From NCBI RefSeq assembly GCF_000317285.1, contig NZ_AJLN01000116.1, forward strand, positions 682,001-746,000: a stretch of DNA of 64,000 bases. Direction: 5' to 3'. Each line of letters begins with the position of its first letter. Within the stretch, counting starts at the first letter, position 1. The translations under genes and the position numbers were made by a program. The stretch comes from Chlorogloeopsis fritschii PCC 6912 (GTDB lineage Bacteria; Cyanobacteriota; Cyanobacteriia; Cyanobacteriales; Nostocaceae). The notes under the pieces were generated by a model. The model did no database searches. It worked only from the letters and a program-made list of their open reading frames with translations, and was not told the origin of the DNA. This document shows positions 43,681 to 53,161 of the stretch, piece by piece.

Positions 43681-44565
43681 TCATGTAGTAGCTACTTGCC
43701 TAACTACCTCCAAAATCCGTTGCACCGCAGCAGATGTATTGTCACGTCGCCAAATCATCGCCAGTGCCACCTTTGGGGTGGGTTCTTGCAAAATTTTATA
43801 CACTACTCCAGTTCGTTGCAGATTTTGTAGAGACTCCGGCACGATCGCTGCTCCCATCTCTGCTGCTACTAGGCTAACTATTGTTTGCATCTGAATTGCT
43901 TCTTGAGCAACGGTAGGGCTAAAATCTGCTTGCTGGCAAAGACTAATAATCGAGTCGTAAAGCCCAGGAGCTAAAGCACGAGGAAATAAAATAAAAGGTT
44001 CACCCTGGAGCGATCGCAGTGATACATTGGGTTGATTCGCCAGTCGATGGCTTTCCGGCAATGCCACCACCAAAGATTCATCATAGATAATCTCAGAACA
44101 AAAAGAATCTTCCTCAATAGGCGGGCGGAGAAATCCAACATCAATTCGGCTATCCTGTAACCACTGTAATTGTTGATCTGTTGTCAGTTCGTGCAATTCC
44201 AAATTTATATTGGGAATACAAGTGCGAAAAGTCCGCAAGATAGCGGGGAGAATGTTGTACGCAGCAGAACTGACAAAGCCAATCACCAATTGTCCCCTAA
44301 AGCCGCGACTAGTTTGTCTTCCTACTTGAATTGCTCCCTCCAGCTGTTTGAGAATTTGTTGGACTTCTTCTAAAAACACCTGCCCCGCAATTGTTAACTG
44401 CACATTTCTTTTTGTGCGGTGAAACAGTTCAAAACCCAACTCTGCTTCTAACTGACGAATTTGTTGACTGAGGGGAGGCTGGGCAATATGCAAGCGTTCT
44501 GCCGCCCGTCCAAAGTGCAATTCCTCAGCCAAAGTCACAAAGTAGCGTAGGTGTCGAAGTTCCAT
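43681..44565 (-). CDS. LysR-type transcriptional regulator
   Basis: This 294-residue LysR regulator has an N-terminal winged helix-turn-helix (ELRHLRYFVTLAEELHFGRA, AAERLHIAQPPLSQQIRQLE) and an effector-binding domain from about residue 90 (GQLVIGFVSSAAYNILPAIL). The sequence is closest in style to the CatM/BenM-type group. It is transcribed away from apcD4 with a 286-bp shared spacer, the usual position of a LysR regulator relative to its target. A role in controlling the apcD4-apcB3 genes is inferred from this position only. Confidence 0.9.
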   Translation of the reverse strand: MELRHLRYFVTLAEELHFGRAAERLHIAQPPLSQQIRQLEAELGFELFHRTKRNVQLTIAGQVFLEEVQQILKQLEGAIQVGRQTSRGFRGQLVIGFVSSAAYNILPAILRTFRTCIPNINLELHELTTDQQLQWLQDSRIDVGFLRPPIEEDSFCSEIIYDESLVVALPESHRLANQPNVSLRSLQGEPFILFPRALAPGLYDSIISLCQQADFSPTVAQEAIQMQTIVSLVAAEMGAAIVPESLQNLQRTGVVYKILQEPTPKVALAMIWRRDNTSAAVQRILEVVRQVATT

Positions 44566-44851
44566 TGCGCTAATTTACTAATATTCAAAATATATTAAAT
44601 ACTAGATAAAAATATATATGACATTTACATAAATTGTCAGTTTAAATAACTAATCGATACTATTTTTCCGATGCTGTATAGATTAGAGACAAGTAATAAG
44701 TTTCGTCTATACTTAAGCAATAAACTTCTTATGATTAAGTTTTTATTTTTATTATTAACTTGTGAAAACTATTCATGACTTTTAAAACAAAAAGGTTAGA
44801 AAATTAATTTGGAAATAGCATTTTTATTCCTGTAATTCAGGAGGACGATAA
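44566..44851. promoter_or_regulatory. Divergent lysR/apcD4 control region
   Basis: This A+T-rich 286-bp spacer should carry both promoters. AAACTT (44722-44727) and AAGTTT (44737-44742) form a 6-bp dyad with 9-bp spacing, about 110 bp before apcD4, compatible with a regulator site. An AGGAGG at 44839-44844 lies 7 bp before the apcD4 ATG. No sigma-70 boxes can be assigned with confidence. Confidence 0.5.
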
Positions 44852-45328
44852 ATGAGCATTGTAGCGCAAGTAATAGCTCAATCTGATGATGCTGCTCGCT
44901 TTCTTAGTCGGACTGAATTAGACAAATTAGATAACTTCTTCAAATCGGGAGAAACAAGGCTTAGAGTAGCGCAGATATTGGCTCAGAATGAGCAAAATAT
45001 TGTGGAAGAAGGCAGCCGTAGATTTTGGAAGATAGTTCCTAATACGCCCAGCAATAGCGGCGATCCTAAAAAAACGGCACTGTGCCAACGAGATCAAAGC
45101 TGGTATCTTCGTTTAATTACCTATGCAGTTTTAGCTGGAAATACGAAACCTTTGGAAGATATTGGCGTAGATGGAATGCGAGAAATGTACACTTCTTTAG
45201 GTGTTCCAGTCAGTAACATAGGTACTTGTATGCGCTGCCTCAAAGAAGTGGCTTCAGGGATGATGAATCGAGAAGAAGCTGCTATTGCTGGGCCTTATTT
45301 CGATTATCTAATTCGAGCGATGTACTAG
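44852..45328 (+). CDS. apcD4: Allophycocyanin ApcD4-like alpha subunit
   Basis: This 158-residue alpha-type allophycocyanin paralog is closest in pattern to ApcD (VAQVIAQSDDAARFLSRTEL, LRVAQILAQNEQNIV). The bilin-binding cysteine is kept at position 78 in ALCQRDQSWYLRLITYAVLA, with Trp next to it as in ApcD. The loop that is PGGNAYG in normal ApcA/ApcD is replaced by TPSNSGDPKK, a large change beside the chromophore. With apcB3 84 bp downstream and an isiX-like gene opposite, this matches the low-light cassette apcD4-apcB3-isiX reported in other cyanobacteria, where the two subunits form far-red-absorbing allophycocyanin. Exact paralog numbering needs a tree. Confidence 0.85.
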   Translation: MSIVAQVIAQSDDAARFLSRTELDKLDNFFKSGETRLRVAQILAQNEQNIVEEGSRRFWKIVPNTPSNSGDPKKTALCQRDQSWYLRLITYAVLAGNTKPLEDIGVDGMREMYTSLGVPVSNIGTCMRCLKEVASGMMNREEAAIAGPYFDYLIRAMY

Positions 45329-45412
45329 TTTCATTGCTTCTGTTGAAAGAATTTTTAATAATTCATGTTTTGGCTACAAACTTAGTACCTTAATTAGTTT
45401 GAAGGAAAAAAG

Positions 45413-45898
45413 ATGCAAGATACTATTACCTCTCTCATTAACCCTGCTGATTTGCGGGGCAAATACCTGGATAATACTGAACTGGACAAATTAAGAAAAT
45501 ATTTTCAATCAGGAGAGTTGCGTGTTAAAGCTGCTGCCACTATCAGTGAAAACGCAGCTAACATTGTTAGCCAAGCAGTAGCGAATTCCTTGCTTTATGG
45601 CGACATTACTTGTCCTGGTGGCAATATGTATCCTACCCGTCGTTATGCAGCCTGCTTGCGTGACTTAACCTTGTTCCTACGTTACGCCACCTACGCCATG
45701 CTGGCTGACGATGCTTCCGTGCTGGACGAGCGAGTGCTTGATGGTTTAAAAGAAACCTATAATTCTCTGGGTGTTCCTGTTGATCGCACTATCCAGGCAG
45801 TTCAAGCAATGAAAGAAGTAATTACTCGCCAAGTTGGTGCTGAAGCTGGTGAACAAGTAGGAAGGCACTTAGACCATATTTGTAATGGTTTGAGTTAA
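45413..45898 (+). CDS. apcB3: Allophycocyanin ApcB3-like beta subunit
   Basis: This 161-residue beta-type subunit keeps the standard ApcB features: [20 protein letters not shown] with the methylated-type Asn at 71, Cys81 in [20 protein letters not shown], and [20 protein letters not shown] cysteine at 67, next to the chromophore loop, is unusual (ordinary ApcB has Arg here). GAAGGA lies 6 nt before the start. It should pair with ApcD4 to form the far-red-shifted antenna. Its sequence is closer to housekeeping ApcB than ApcD4 is to ApcA or ApcD. Confidence 0.88.
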   Translation: MQDTITSLINPADLRGKYLDNTELDKLRKYFQSGELRVKAAATISENAANIVSQAVANSLLYGDITCPGGNMYPTRRYAACLRDLTLFLRYATYAMLADDASVLDERVLDGLKETYNSLGVPVDRTIQAVQAMKEVITRQVGAEAGEQVGRHLDHICNGLS

Positions 45899-46288
45899 GA
45901 AATTCTTTGTGCCTTTCTAGTGTTGAAGAGGTTAAAAGTAAGTTTATTACTCATTTAAGTTGCATAACCATTAAATATGCAAGTTGGATGTTTAATAAAT
46001 AGGCTTTTGACCTCTAAGTTTTTGTAGAACTTACGCAAAATACCTCTCTAACTCTTATTCCTCCGTGTCCTTTGTATCTCTGTGAAAAAAACGAACCACA
46101 AAGAACACAAAGGACACAAAGAAATTGGTACTCATTAAGTGCAAGTTTATAGAGAATTGGTATAAGTTCTAATAAAACAAAAAAATTCATGCAGACAAGT
46201 ACCTGCATGAAGTAAATTCTCAAAAATGATCTACAATTTAATTTCTTTTACCAAGATAACTTTCCTGTTGATTTGACTCTCTAGGCTC
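45899..46288. other. Convergent spacer between apcB3 and isiX
   Basis: This 390-bp spacer has no gene. It contains a dispersed CACAAAG-type inverted repeat at about 46058-46122 (CCTTTGTATCTCTGTG opposite CACAAAGAACACAAAGG) and the terminator for the isiX-like gene (46186-46211). No terminator for apcB3 is clear. Confidence 0.55.
46172..46211 (-). terminator. Rho-independent terminator of the isiX-like gene
   Basis: TTCATGCAG (46186-46194) and CTGCATGAA (46203-46211) form a perfect 9-bp stem. On the minus strand the stem is followed by a long T-rich run (the A-run at 46172-46185), exactly as expected for the end of a leftward transcript. It is 78 bp after the isiX-like stop codon. Confidence 0.88.
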
Positions 46289-47689
46289 CTACTCGTATTG
46301 CCTGGTTTTCTTAACCCCATATAAGGTTTTTTGAGCAGGCTTTTGGTAGGAAAATTCGTAAAGGTGTTTCTGCATTGGCTGCGGATATCGAAGCTGTGAT
46401 TTGTCCTCAACCGCAGGAACCTCGTAAAAGGGTGTCTGCCCATTTTGTGGGTAGCTAAACTCATAAAGAACCTTTGGATTTGGTTTTAAGTCAGCTAATG
46501 CTGGCTTGCCTACAACCCTCGAAGGTTCGTAGATTTTGTCGTTAGATGGTTGTTGGTACGCAAAAGCTGGCTTTTGCCCCACCTTTGGTAACTCGTAGAG
46601 ACTACCCCACTCTGGCTGGGCTTCGTAACTGAAATGTTTTTGATAGGGCAAATTTGGATTGGGAAAAGCCTCTGAAAAAGCATTTTTCCATGACTCTAAG
46701 ACTGGCTCAAAGAAGCCAGAAGCTAGCTGATAATGCCACAGGGAGCCTTGGAGGAAGAAGAATGCTAGGTAGAAATGGGCATTTGCCAACCAGACGCGAG
46801 ACGTAGGCTCTGACTGGGCGGGATCGAAGTAGTAAGGTAATAGAGATGACTTGAGATGTAATGTGGGGCCGTAAAATTCAACAGGATAAGCCAAGGTATT
46901 AAAGCCGCAAAAGTAAGTTGCAGCAAATCCTGCTAGAGCAACACCAAATAAAGAGTAAGAAAGAATTCCATTACCAGAGAAAATGAAAAATCGTTCTACC
47001 CAAGCAAAAGGTTTGCGGAGAATATGCCAGATTCCTCCTAAAATTAGGATTGCACCCACATAGATATGACCGCCAACTAAATCTTCTAGGTTGTTAACCT
47101 CAAATAAATGAGTAATGCGATCGCCTATGATCGCAGGATCGAGTGTAGGATTAGTAACCAAACGAACTTCATGAATTGTGGCATCATAAAGTCCACCAAA
47201 ATACATGGCTTTAGCTACTAAAAGCAATGCACCTAACCCTAAAAAAATTAGGTGATTCCCTAAGATAAAACCTAATTTCTTTGAGTCATCCCAGCTAAAG
47301 TGAAATAGACGAACTACACCTCTAGGATCTTCTTCCAGGTTTTGGGCAACTCTAAAATTATGAAACAGAGCGCCTCCTGCCAATACAAAAGATGAGATCA
47401 GATGCACCATCCCAATCACAAAATAGGGATAGGTATCAATCACCTCACCGCCTGAACCTACACCAAAACCTAACGTTGCTAGATGAGGTAGCAAAATTAA
47501 TCCCTGCTCGTACATTGGGCGATCGCTTGAGTAGCGAGCAATCTCAAATAGCGTAAATGCCCCAGCCCAAAAAGCTATCAGCGCAGCATGAGCAATGTGA
47601 GCAGTCAGAAATGTACCCGATAGGTTCGTAAGGCGTGCGTTACCAGCCCACCAAGGATATTTAACCTTGTTCTTACGGTCGGATTGCAT
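46289..47689 (-). CDS. isiX: IsiX-like CP43-family chlorophyll-binding antenna with Tyr-repeat tail
   Basis: This 466-residue protein belongs to the CP43/IsiA/Pcb antenna family. The six-helix core (residues 1-341) has [54 protein letters not shown] and [20 protein letters not shown], and lacks the long lumenal loop of PsbC. After the last helix comes a 125-residue hydrophilic tail with the motif (L/I/F)YE(L/P/F/V) repeated; its tyrosines are spaced 22, 22, 13, 22 and 13 residues apart. IsiA and Pcb proteins normally end soon after helix six. The location opposite apcD4-apcB3 supports the IsiX name. It would bind chlorophyll a in thylakoids around a photosystem. Confidence 0.85.
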   Translation of the reverse strand: MQSDRKNKVKYPWWAGNARLTNLSGTFLTAHIAHAALIAFWAGAFTLFEIARYSSDRPMYEQGLILLPHLATLGFGVGSGGEVIDTYPYFVIGMVHLISSFVLAGGALFHNFRVAQNLEEDPRGVVRLFHFSWDDSKKLGFILGNHLIFLGLGALLLVAKAMYFGGLYDATIHEVRLVTNPTLDPAIIGDRITHLFEVNNLEDLVGGHIYVGAILILGGIWHILRKPFAWVERFFIFSGNGILSYSLFGVALAGFAATYFCGFNTLAYPVEFYGPTLHLKSSLLPYYFDPAQSEPTSRVWLANAHFYLAFFFLQGSLWHYQLASGFFEPVLESWKNAFSEAFPNPNLPYQKHFSYEAQPEWGSLYELPKVGQKPAFAYQQPSNDKIYEPSRVVGKPALADLKPNPKVLYEFSYPQNGQTPFYEVPAVEDKSQLRYPQPMQKHLYEFSYQKPAQKTLYGVKKTRQYE

Positions 47690-48452
47690 GGTTTGTTATG
47701 TCCTCACTTTCAAATGTGGTGTTGAAAGCCGAGAAAGTTTTTTACAATTCTTCGCAAAAATGAAAGTCTTATCAAATGTAATTATTTAAGAGTAAGCTAA
47801 CAGATTGCAATCAATAGAATTAGTTTGTAATGTTTATATATTTTTTGTAATTTAATCTTCTTGAAAAAGGCAGAGGGCAGGAGGCGGAAGTTTCTTTCAT
47901 TCGTGATTTAGGGTATGCAATTCATAAAGGCTACTTATTCATCAAAAAAAGGGTGTAGAGGTATCAGAGCAGAGATTTAAGTCATCTAAAAAATCATAAT
48001 GAATAATATTCAAAGAATATTAATTACCAAATATAAATATATTGAACATACATAATTATATTTTCTATTGCAATCATAAATTTTTCACTAGGAATGTAGA
48101 GCTAGGCATTTTATTTTTTGGGAAGACTTTTAACTTTTTAATTATCTTCATTTAACCTCTTGCACTCATGGTGGTTATCAGTGTTTATCGGTGTCTATCT
48201 GTGGTTGTAATTACAGCAGTTTTCTGTAAGGTGGGCATTGTTCACCCTACGATTTGTGTGGCTGTAATCTAAATCTTCATTCAATCGCTGCAATGCTTGT
48301 ACAGAGCAGATTTCAGTCATAGCGTCAAATTTTACCCTCACCATGTTTTGGTAACGCCTAAATTCAAGATGATTTTTGGGGAAATCTAAACAGAGAGTGC
48401 ATCGTTTTCCTGCACCATCCAAGCCACCATCGGGTTGAGACACCAAAACACC
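47690..48452. other. Long spacer upstream of isiX, no gene seen
   Basis: This 763-bp A+T-rich region must contain the isiX promoter at its left end. It also contains an STRR (aaGGCAGAGGGCAGGAGGCGG, about 47867-47888), the TCTGTGGTT-type repeat (about 48172-48207) and the hairpin GTAAGGTGGGCATTG/CACCCTAC (48226-48250). Open frames on the minus strand near 48195-48598 show no family features. Confidence 0.5.
48226..48250. repeat. Dispersed inverted repeat (third copy)
   Basis: GTAAGGTGGGCATTGTTCAC followed by CCTAC, with TAAGGTG opposite CACCCTA. It matches the elements at 9206-9228 and 37516-37588. Confidence 0.65.
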
Positions 48453-49412
48453 ATGAAACAGCTTCCATTTTGGCGAAGCGATCGCTTCTTCAAGCGAGCC
48501 ATCAGCTTGCTAGTAATTTTTTCGATGACAGCATTAGGCGTAAGTTGTACGGCAACCTCCTCTAGTAATCTTTCCCAATCCGTAGTGACGCCAATCAATT
48601 ATGTGGCGGTGACTCAAGCTTTGGGTGTGGTGGTGATTCCGGCGCGAAGCTCCCAACAGCAGGAAAAGAGATTGCAATCTCTGGCAGCTTACCTCCAGCA
48701 AATCCTCAAACTTCCAGTCAATATTCAGATCGCTAAAAACTATGAGACAGCTGTAGATTTGTTGGCGAAAGAAAAGGTGGAAATGGCTTACTTAGGAGCC
48801 TTAACTTATCTTAAAGCACGCGATCGCAATCCCAACATCGAGCCGCTTGTTCTTCCCATTGAACAAACAACAGGACGTCCCTGGTACAGTGGTGTGATTA
48901 TTGCCAATTCCAAACGAGGAATAAATTCCTTACAAGACTTGAAAGGTAAACGTTTTGCCTTTGTCAGCCCATCCTCCACCTCAGGGTTCCTGATGCCGAT
49001 GAACGCTTTTATACAACAGGGCATCGATCCGACGCGTGATTTTACTCGTATCCGGTATTCTGGCAGCCATGACAAAGCAGAGACAGATTTAGAAACAGAT
49101 GTGGTTGATGCGATCGCCACAGAAAAAGCCATCTTCGTGCAAAGTCAAAGAGAAGGCAAACTCAAATCTTCCCAGTACAAAATTATCTGGGAATCTGAAC
49201 CAATTCCCACCACACCCATTGTCATCAACACAAAAAAGTTCTCACCGTCAGTCATCAACCAACTCAAGCGAGCCTTGATTGACGCCCCAGAGGGACTTGT
49301 GGACGTGAATGGCTCAAATTCTCACGGATACACCCTGGGGAAAGATGCAGACTTTGAGCAAATTCGGCAAATTTACACCCGTCTAAAATCTGTAGTGGTT
49401 GCTGCTAAATGA
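48453..49412 (+). CDS. PhnD-like substrate-binding lipoprotein
   Basis: This 319-residue periplasmic binding protein is of the phosphate/phosphite/phosphonate (PhnD, PF12974-type) group. The ATG at 48453 begins [15 protein letters not shown], and a hydrophobic core ends in a lipobox LGVSC. Family motifs are [54 protein letters not shown] and [20 protein letters not shown]. There are no phnC or phnE genes nearby. It overlaps a histidine kinase gene by 4 bp, so it probably serves as an extracytoplasmic sensor component. Confidence 0.88.
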   Translation: MKQLPFWRSDRFFKRAISLLVIFSMTALGVSCTATSSSNLSQSVVTPINYVAVTQALGVVVIPARSSQQQEKRLQSLAAYLQQILKLPVNIQIAKNYETAVDLLAKEKVEMAYLGALTYLKARDRNPNIEPLVLPIEQTTGRPWYSGVIIANSKRGINSLQDLKGKRFAFVSPSSTSGFLMPMNAFIQQGIDPTRDFTRIRYSGSHDKAETDLETDVVDAIATEKAIFVQSQREGKLKSSQYKIIWESEPIPTTPIVINTKKFSPSVINQLKRALIDAPEGLVDVNGSNSHGYTLGKDADFEQIRQIYTRLKSVVVAAK

Positions 49413-51661
49413 AAATTCTAACTAAGTTTATTGGTTCGACGGCAATTTCTGTGGGATTGGTAATTGTATTGATGGGGGGCAGTACACTCTTAATCAAACA
49501 GACTGAACAATCGGTAGAGCGCAGCCGCGATCGCACCAATCAAGCCGTGCGCCAAACCCAAGATCTCCAGCTTTACTTAGAAGAGCAAACCTCGGCGCTG
49601 AAAAACTATTTGCTGTTAAACCACAGTGCGGCAGACATCGCAGCCTACGAGCAAGGCGTGCTTAAGTTCTCAACGGCATTGAATACACTAGAACAACTAA
49701 TGCCAGAGGCAAAGCAACCCGATGTGGTGCGTCGCCGCCATCAGTTCCTAGTGCGTTTGGTGGATGGTTTGAAAAATCAAACACAGTCTTCTACACTTCA
49801 GGCACAGCAAGATGTTAAAGCTATTAACTCCTTCCAAGATGACATCAAGCTGTTTCTCCAAGCACTGGTAGAGGAAGTGCAGCAACAGGATGCTGCCACA
49901 CGCCGTTCCGCCGAGCAATTCAAGCAAACTGCTACTTACGCCACTTATTGCCTAATTGGGGTGGTACTGCTGATTTTCATCGCCCAGTTTGCCTTGACAC
50001 TTTTGCCGGTGATTCGCTCCATCCAAAAGCTGCAACTAGGAGCCACAAAATTGGGCACTGGCGATCTGGATTACCGCTTAGATATCCACACTGGTGATGA
50101 AATTGAGCAATTGGCACGGGAATTCAACCAGATGGCAGCGAGATTGTCAGAGTCATACACTTCCCTAGAGCAGAAACGAGTAGCAGCTGATACCGCGAAC
50201 CAGGCAAAAAGCGAGTTTTTGGCAAATATGAGCCACGAACTCCGTACCCCACTCAATGGCATCCTGGGCTATGCCCAAATCCTCAACCGTTCTCAAAGTT
50301 GGGGAGAAAAAGAACGTAAAGGCATCCATATTATCCATCAGTGCGGCTCTCATTTACTGACGCTAATTAATGACATCCTCGATCTCTCGAAAATTGAAGC
50401 CCGCAAACTAGAATTGCAACCCCAAACAATTCATCTACCCTCTTTGTTACAGGGCATAGCAGAGATAGTCAGGATTCGAGCAGAGCAAAAAGGCATTGAT
50501 TTTGTCTATTTGCCCGATGCCAACTTACCAGAAGGCATCGAAGCCGACGATAAACGGTTGCGACAAGTGTTGATTAACTTGTTGGGGAATGCTGTCAAGT
50601 TTACTGAGCGAGGAAAGGTGACATTTAAAGTAGAGGTGATTAATCAAGCCGAGCCACAAATGACGCGATCGCATAGCGACTCCTGCGGAGTATCGCAGAT
50701 TCGGTTCCAAGTCAGCGATACTGGCATTGGCATGAGTTCAGAATCGTTGTCAAAAATTTTCCTGCCTTTTGAACAAGTGGGCGATGGAAAACGACACTCA
50801 GAAGGAACTGGACTCGGACTTGCTATCAGCCATAACATTATTACTTTAATGGGCAGTCAGATCCAGGTAGAGAGCCAATTAGGGGTTGGCAGTACCTTTG
50901 CCTTTGAGTTAGATGTACCGCTAGCCTTGGAATGGCAACAGTCTGCCATGACTGCAACCGGACAGCAACTGGTTGGGTATGAGGGGCACAAACAAACAGT
51001 TTTAGTAGTGGATGACAAATGGGAAAATCGCTCGGTGATTGTCAACCTACTAGAACCACTTGGTTTTATCGTTGTGGAAGCAGAAGACGGGCAGGATGGT
51101 TTAGCTAAAGCTACTCAGATTAAACCCAATTTAATTATCAGTGATTTGTTAATGCCCGTGATGGATGGCTATGAATTTCTCAGACATATTAGGCAATCTG
51201 AGATATTGAAGGCACTGCCAATGATTGTTTCCTCGGCATCAGTTTCAACAATGGATCAGCAACAAAGTTTGGATGCCGGTGGTGATGATTTTCTTGCCAA
51301 ACCCGTCCAAGCTGATGAATTATTTAAACTATTACGAAAACATTTGCAAATCGAATGGGTTTACGAATCTACTGCACCCACTGAATTGCCCGTTGCAACA
51401 TCGGTGCTTCCACAAGATCTACAGCCTATTACTTCATCGGCACAGCTGTTTGTTCCCGATCAAGCAACATTAGCACAATTGCTTCAGCTTGCCCAAGATG
51501 GACGTTTGAAAAAACTCGCCCAAGTGGCTGTTGCTTTGGAACAGCAGGATCAACGTTACGCTTCTTTTGTACAGCAAATCCTAGAACTCACAAGTGAATT
51601 CCAAGTGGAAAAACTTGAAGCCTTTATCCTGCAATTTACCCATGAATTAACCAATAAATAA
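49409..51661 (+). CDS. Hybrid sensor histidine kinase with receiver domain
   Basis: This 750-residue membrane kinase has helix 1 at about 8-30, a periplasmic helical sensor part to about 172, helix 2 at about 173-198, a HAMP domain to about 255, HisKA with the phosphorylated His in [14 protein letters not shown] (near 276), HATPase with [14 protein letters not shown] and [12 protein letters not shown], and a receiver domain with Asp in [16 protein letters not shown] (near 575). A C-terminal helical part (after about 690) may be a phosphotransfer or docking segment. The start overlaps the binding-protein gene (ATGA), and the next kinase begins 2 bp after its stop. Confidence 0.92.
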   Translation: MKILTKFIGSTAISVGLVIVLMGGSTLLIKQTEQSVERSRDRTNQAVRQTQDLQLYLEEQTSALKNYLLLNHSAADIAAYEQGVLKFSTALNTLEQLMPEAKQPDVVRRRHQFLVRLVDGLKNQTQSSTLQAQQDVKAINSFQDDIKLFLQALVEEVQQQDAATRRSAEQFKQTATYATYCLIGVVLLIFIAQFALTLLPVIRSIQKLQLGATKLGTGDLDYRLDIHTGDEIEQLAREFNQMAARLSESYTSLEQKRVAADTANQAKSEFLANMSHELRTPLNGILGYAQILNRSQSWGEKERKGIHIIHQCGSHLLTLINDILDLSKIEARKLELQPQTIHLPSLLQGIAEIVRIRAEQKGIDFVYLPDANLPEGIEADDKRLRQVLINLLGNAVKFTERGKVTFKVEVINQAEPQMTRSHSDSCGVSQIRFQVSDTGIGMSSESLSKIFLPFEQVGDGKRHSEGTGLGLAISHNIITLMGSQIQVESQLGVGSTFAFELDVPLALEWQQSAMTATGQQLVGYEGHKQTVLVVDDKWENRSVIVNLLEPLGFIVVEAEDGQDGLAKATQIKPNLIISDLLMPVMDGYEFLRHIRQSEILKALPMIVSSASVSTMDQQQSLDAGGDDFLAKPVQADELFKLLRKHLQIEWVYESTAPTELPVATSVLPQDLQPITSSAQLFVPDQATLAQLLQLAQDGRLKKLAQVAVALEQQDQRYASFVQQILELTSEFQVEKLEAFILQFTHELTNK

Positions 51662-51663
51662 AA

Positions 51664-52962
51664 ATGAGAGACGTGCAATTAATTTTGGTAGTAGATGATA
51701 CCCCTGCAAATCTGGCAGTAACTTCGGAAGCACTGACTGATGCAGGCTTTGAAGTAGCGATCGCCAAGGATGGTGAACGCGCCCTCAAACAAGCCGAACG
51801 CAATCTGCCTGATTTGATTTTGCTAGATGTGATGATGCCCGGTATCGATGGATTCGAGACGTGCCGCCGTCTCAAAGCCTCACCCATTACCCAAGAAATT
51901 CCCATTATTTTCATGACTGCGCTTTCAGACGCTACCGATAAAGTCAGCGGGTTTAATTTGGGTGCAGTCGATTACATCACCAAACCCTTTCAAGAAGCGG
52001 AACTGCTTGCCCGTGTCAAAACTCATTTAAAATTACGCCATCTCAGCCTCACCTTAGAACAGCAAGTTACCGAACGTACATCTGAACTTACTGCAGCCCT
52101 ACAACAAGTGCAACAGTCCCAAATTCAGTTGTTGCAATCAGAAAAAATGGCAACCTTGGGACAATTGGTGGCAGGTGTTGCTCACGAAATTAACAATCCC
52201 GTCAATTTTATCCACGGTAACCTCGGTCATATCGGAGGCTACATTCAAACGCTGTTAGAATTTATTCAACTTTACCAGAAGCACTATCCCCATCCTGTAC
52301 CAGAAATTCAAGCCAAAGCAGAGGATGAAGATCTGGAATTTTTACAGGAAGACTTACTCAAAATCCTCGCTTCAATCAAAATTGGCAGCGATCGCATCCG
52401 AGAAATTGTCAGAACTCTCCGCAATTTCTCTCGCACTGACGAAGCAGAATCCAAAACTGTTGATATTCATGAAGGCATCGACAGTACCCTGACGATATTA
52501 CAACACCGTCTGAAAGCTACACCAGAACGTCCGGCAATTGAAGTCATCAAGGATTATAGTAATTTGCCCCTGGTTGAATGCTACCCCGGAGCCTTGAATC
52601 AGGTATTTATGAACATTCTGGTAAATGCGATTGATGCGCTAGAAGATTCATTTAATAAACAACAAAAGACTTTTGAGAAATTTACAATCGCCATCCGTAC
52701 TTCGGTAATTGATGAGCAATTGGTAAAAATAGCCATAGCCGATAATGGTTCTGGTATTCCAGAACAGGTCAAACAAAGCATATTTAACCCATTCTTTACC
52801 ACCAAACCTGTCAATCAAGGTACAGGCATGGGACTATCTATTAGTTATCAAATTATTACTGATAAACATAAGGGCAAGCTGGAGTGTTTTTCCACCTCTG
52901 GAGCAGGAGCAGAGTTTGTGATTCAGATTCCGATCCGGCAAAAAGTTTCCCTCACATTTTAA
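51664..52962 (+). CDS. Response regulator-histidine kinase hybrid
   Basis: This 432-residue cytoplasmic protein has an N-terminal receiver domain (phosphorylation Asp in LILLDVMMPGIDGFET near residue 57; Thr in FMTALSDATDK; Lys in DYITKPFQ), a coiled-coil linker (about 125-155), HisKA with the His in LVAGVAHEINNPVNF (near 180) and an HATPase with IADNGSGIPEQV and GTGMGLSISYQII. It is the common cyanobacterial RR-HK arrangement and probably receives phosphate from the previous kinase. No DNA-binding output is present in the operon, so the final target is elsewhere. Confidence 0.92.
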   Translation: MRDVQLILVVDDTPANLAVTSEALTDAGFEVAIAKDGERALKQAERNLPDLILLDVMMPGIDGFETCRRLKASPITQEIPIIFMTALSDATDKVSGFNLGAVDYITKPFQEAELLARVKTHLKLRHLSLTLEQQVTERTSELTAALQQVQQSQIQLLQSEKMATLGQLVAGVAHEINNPVNFIHGNLGHIGGYIQTLLEFIQLYQKHYPHPVPEIQAKAEDEDLEFLQEDLLKILASIKIGSDRIREIVRTLRNFSRTDEAESKTVDIHEGIDSTLTILQHRLKATPERPAIEVIKDYSNLPLVECYPGALNQVFMNILVNAIDALEDSFNKQQKTFEKFTIAIRTSVIDEQLVKIAIADNGSGIPEQVKQSIFNPFFTTKPVNQGTGMGLSISYQIITDKHKGKLECFSTSGAGAEFVIQIPIRQKVSLTF

Positions 52963-53161
52963 AAAAATCAAATTGGCGATCGCTCCTCTGTCGAACAGCA
53001 AAAATTGGTAATAATTACATCCCCTCTTGTCAGGAAACAGTGTTGCAAAATGGAAGTTATGATCTAACTAAAACTACAGTTCTGATGGGATTGCGGGGTA
53101 AGGAAATCCCAGTTTTACTGGATAAGCTAATCCCCTCATCTTGGAGGCAAGGAGAGGTGGT

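Noticed and set aside
44852-47689. Full far-red photoacclimation (FaRLiP) cluster
   Set aside because: Only apcD, apcB and a CP43-like gene are present. There are no psaA/psaB/psbA/psbC paralogs, apcE2 or rfpABC genes around, so the smaller low-light cassette fits better.
46289-47689. Photosystem II CP43 (PsbC) gene
   Set aside because: The protein lacks the long lumenal loop between helices five and six that PsbC needs, and it has an unrelated tail.
48195-48598. Minus-strand open frames before the PhnD-like gene
   Set aside because: They overlap dispersed repeats or lie antisense to the binding-protein gene, with no coding pattern.
48453-49412. Phosphonate ABC importer
   Set aside because: No permease or ATPase genes are adjacent; the partners are histidine kinases.
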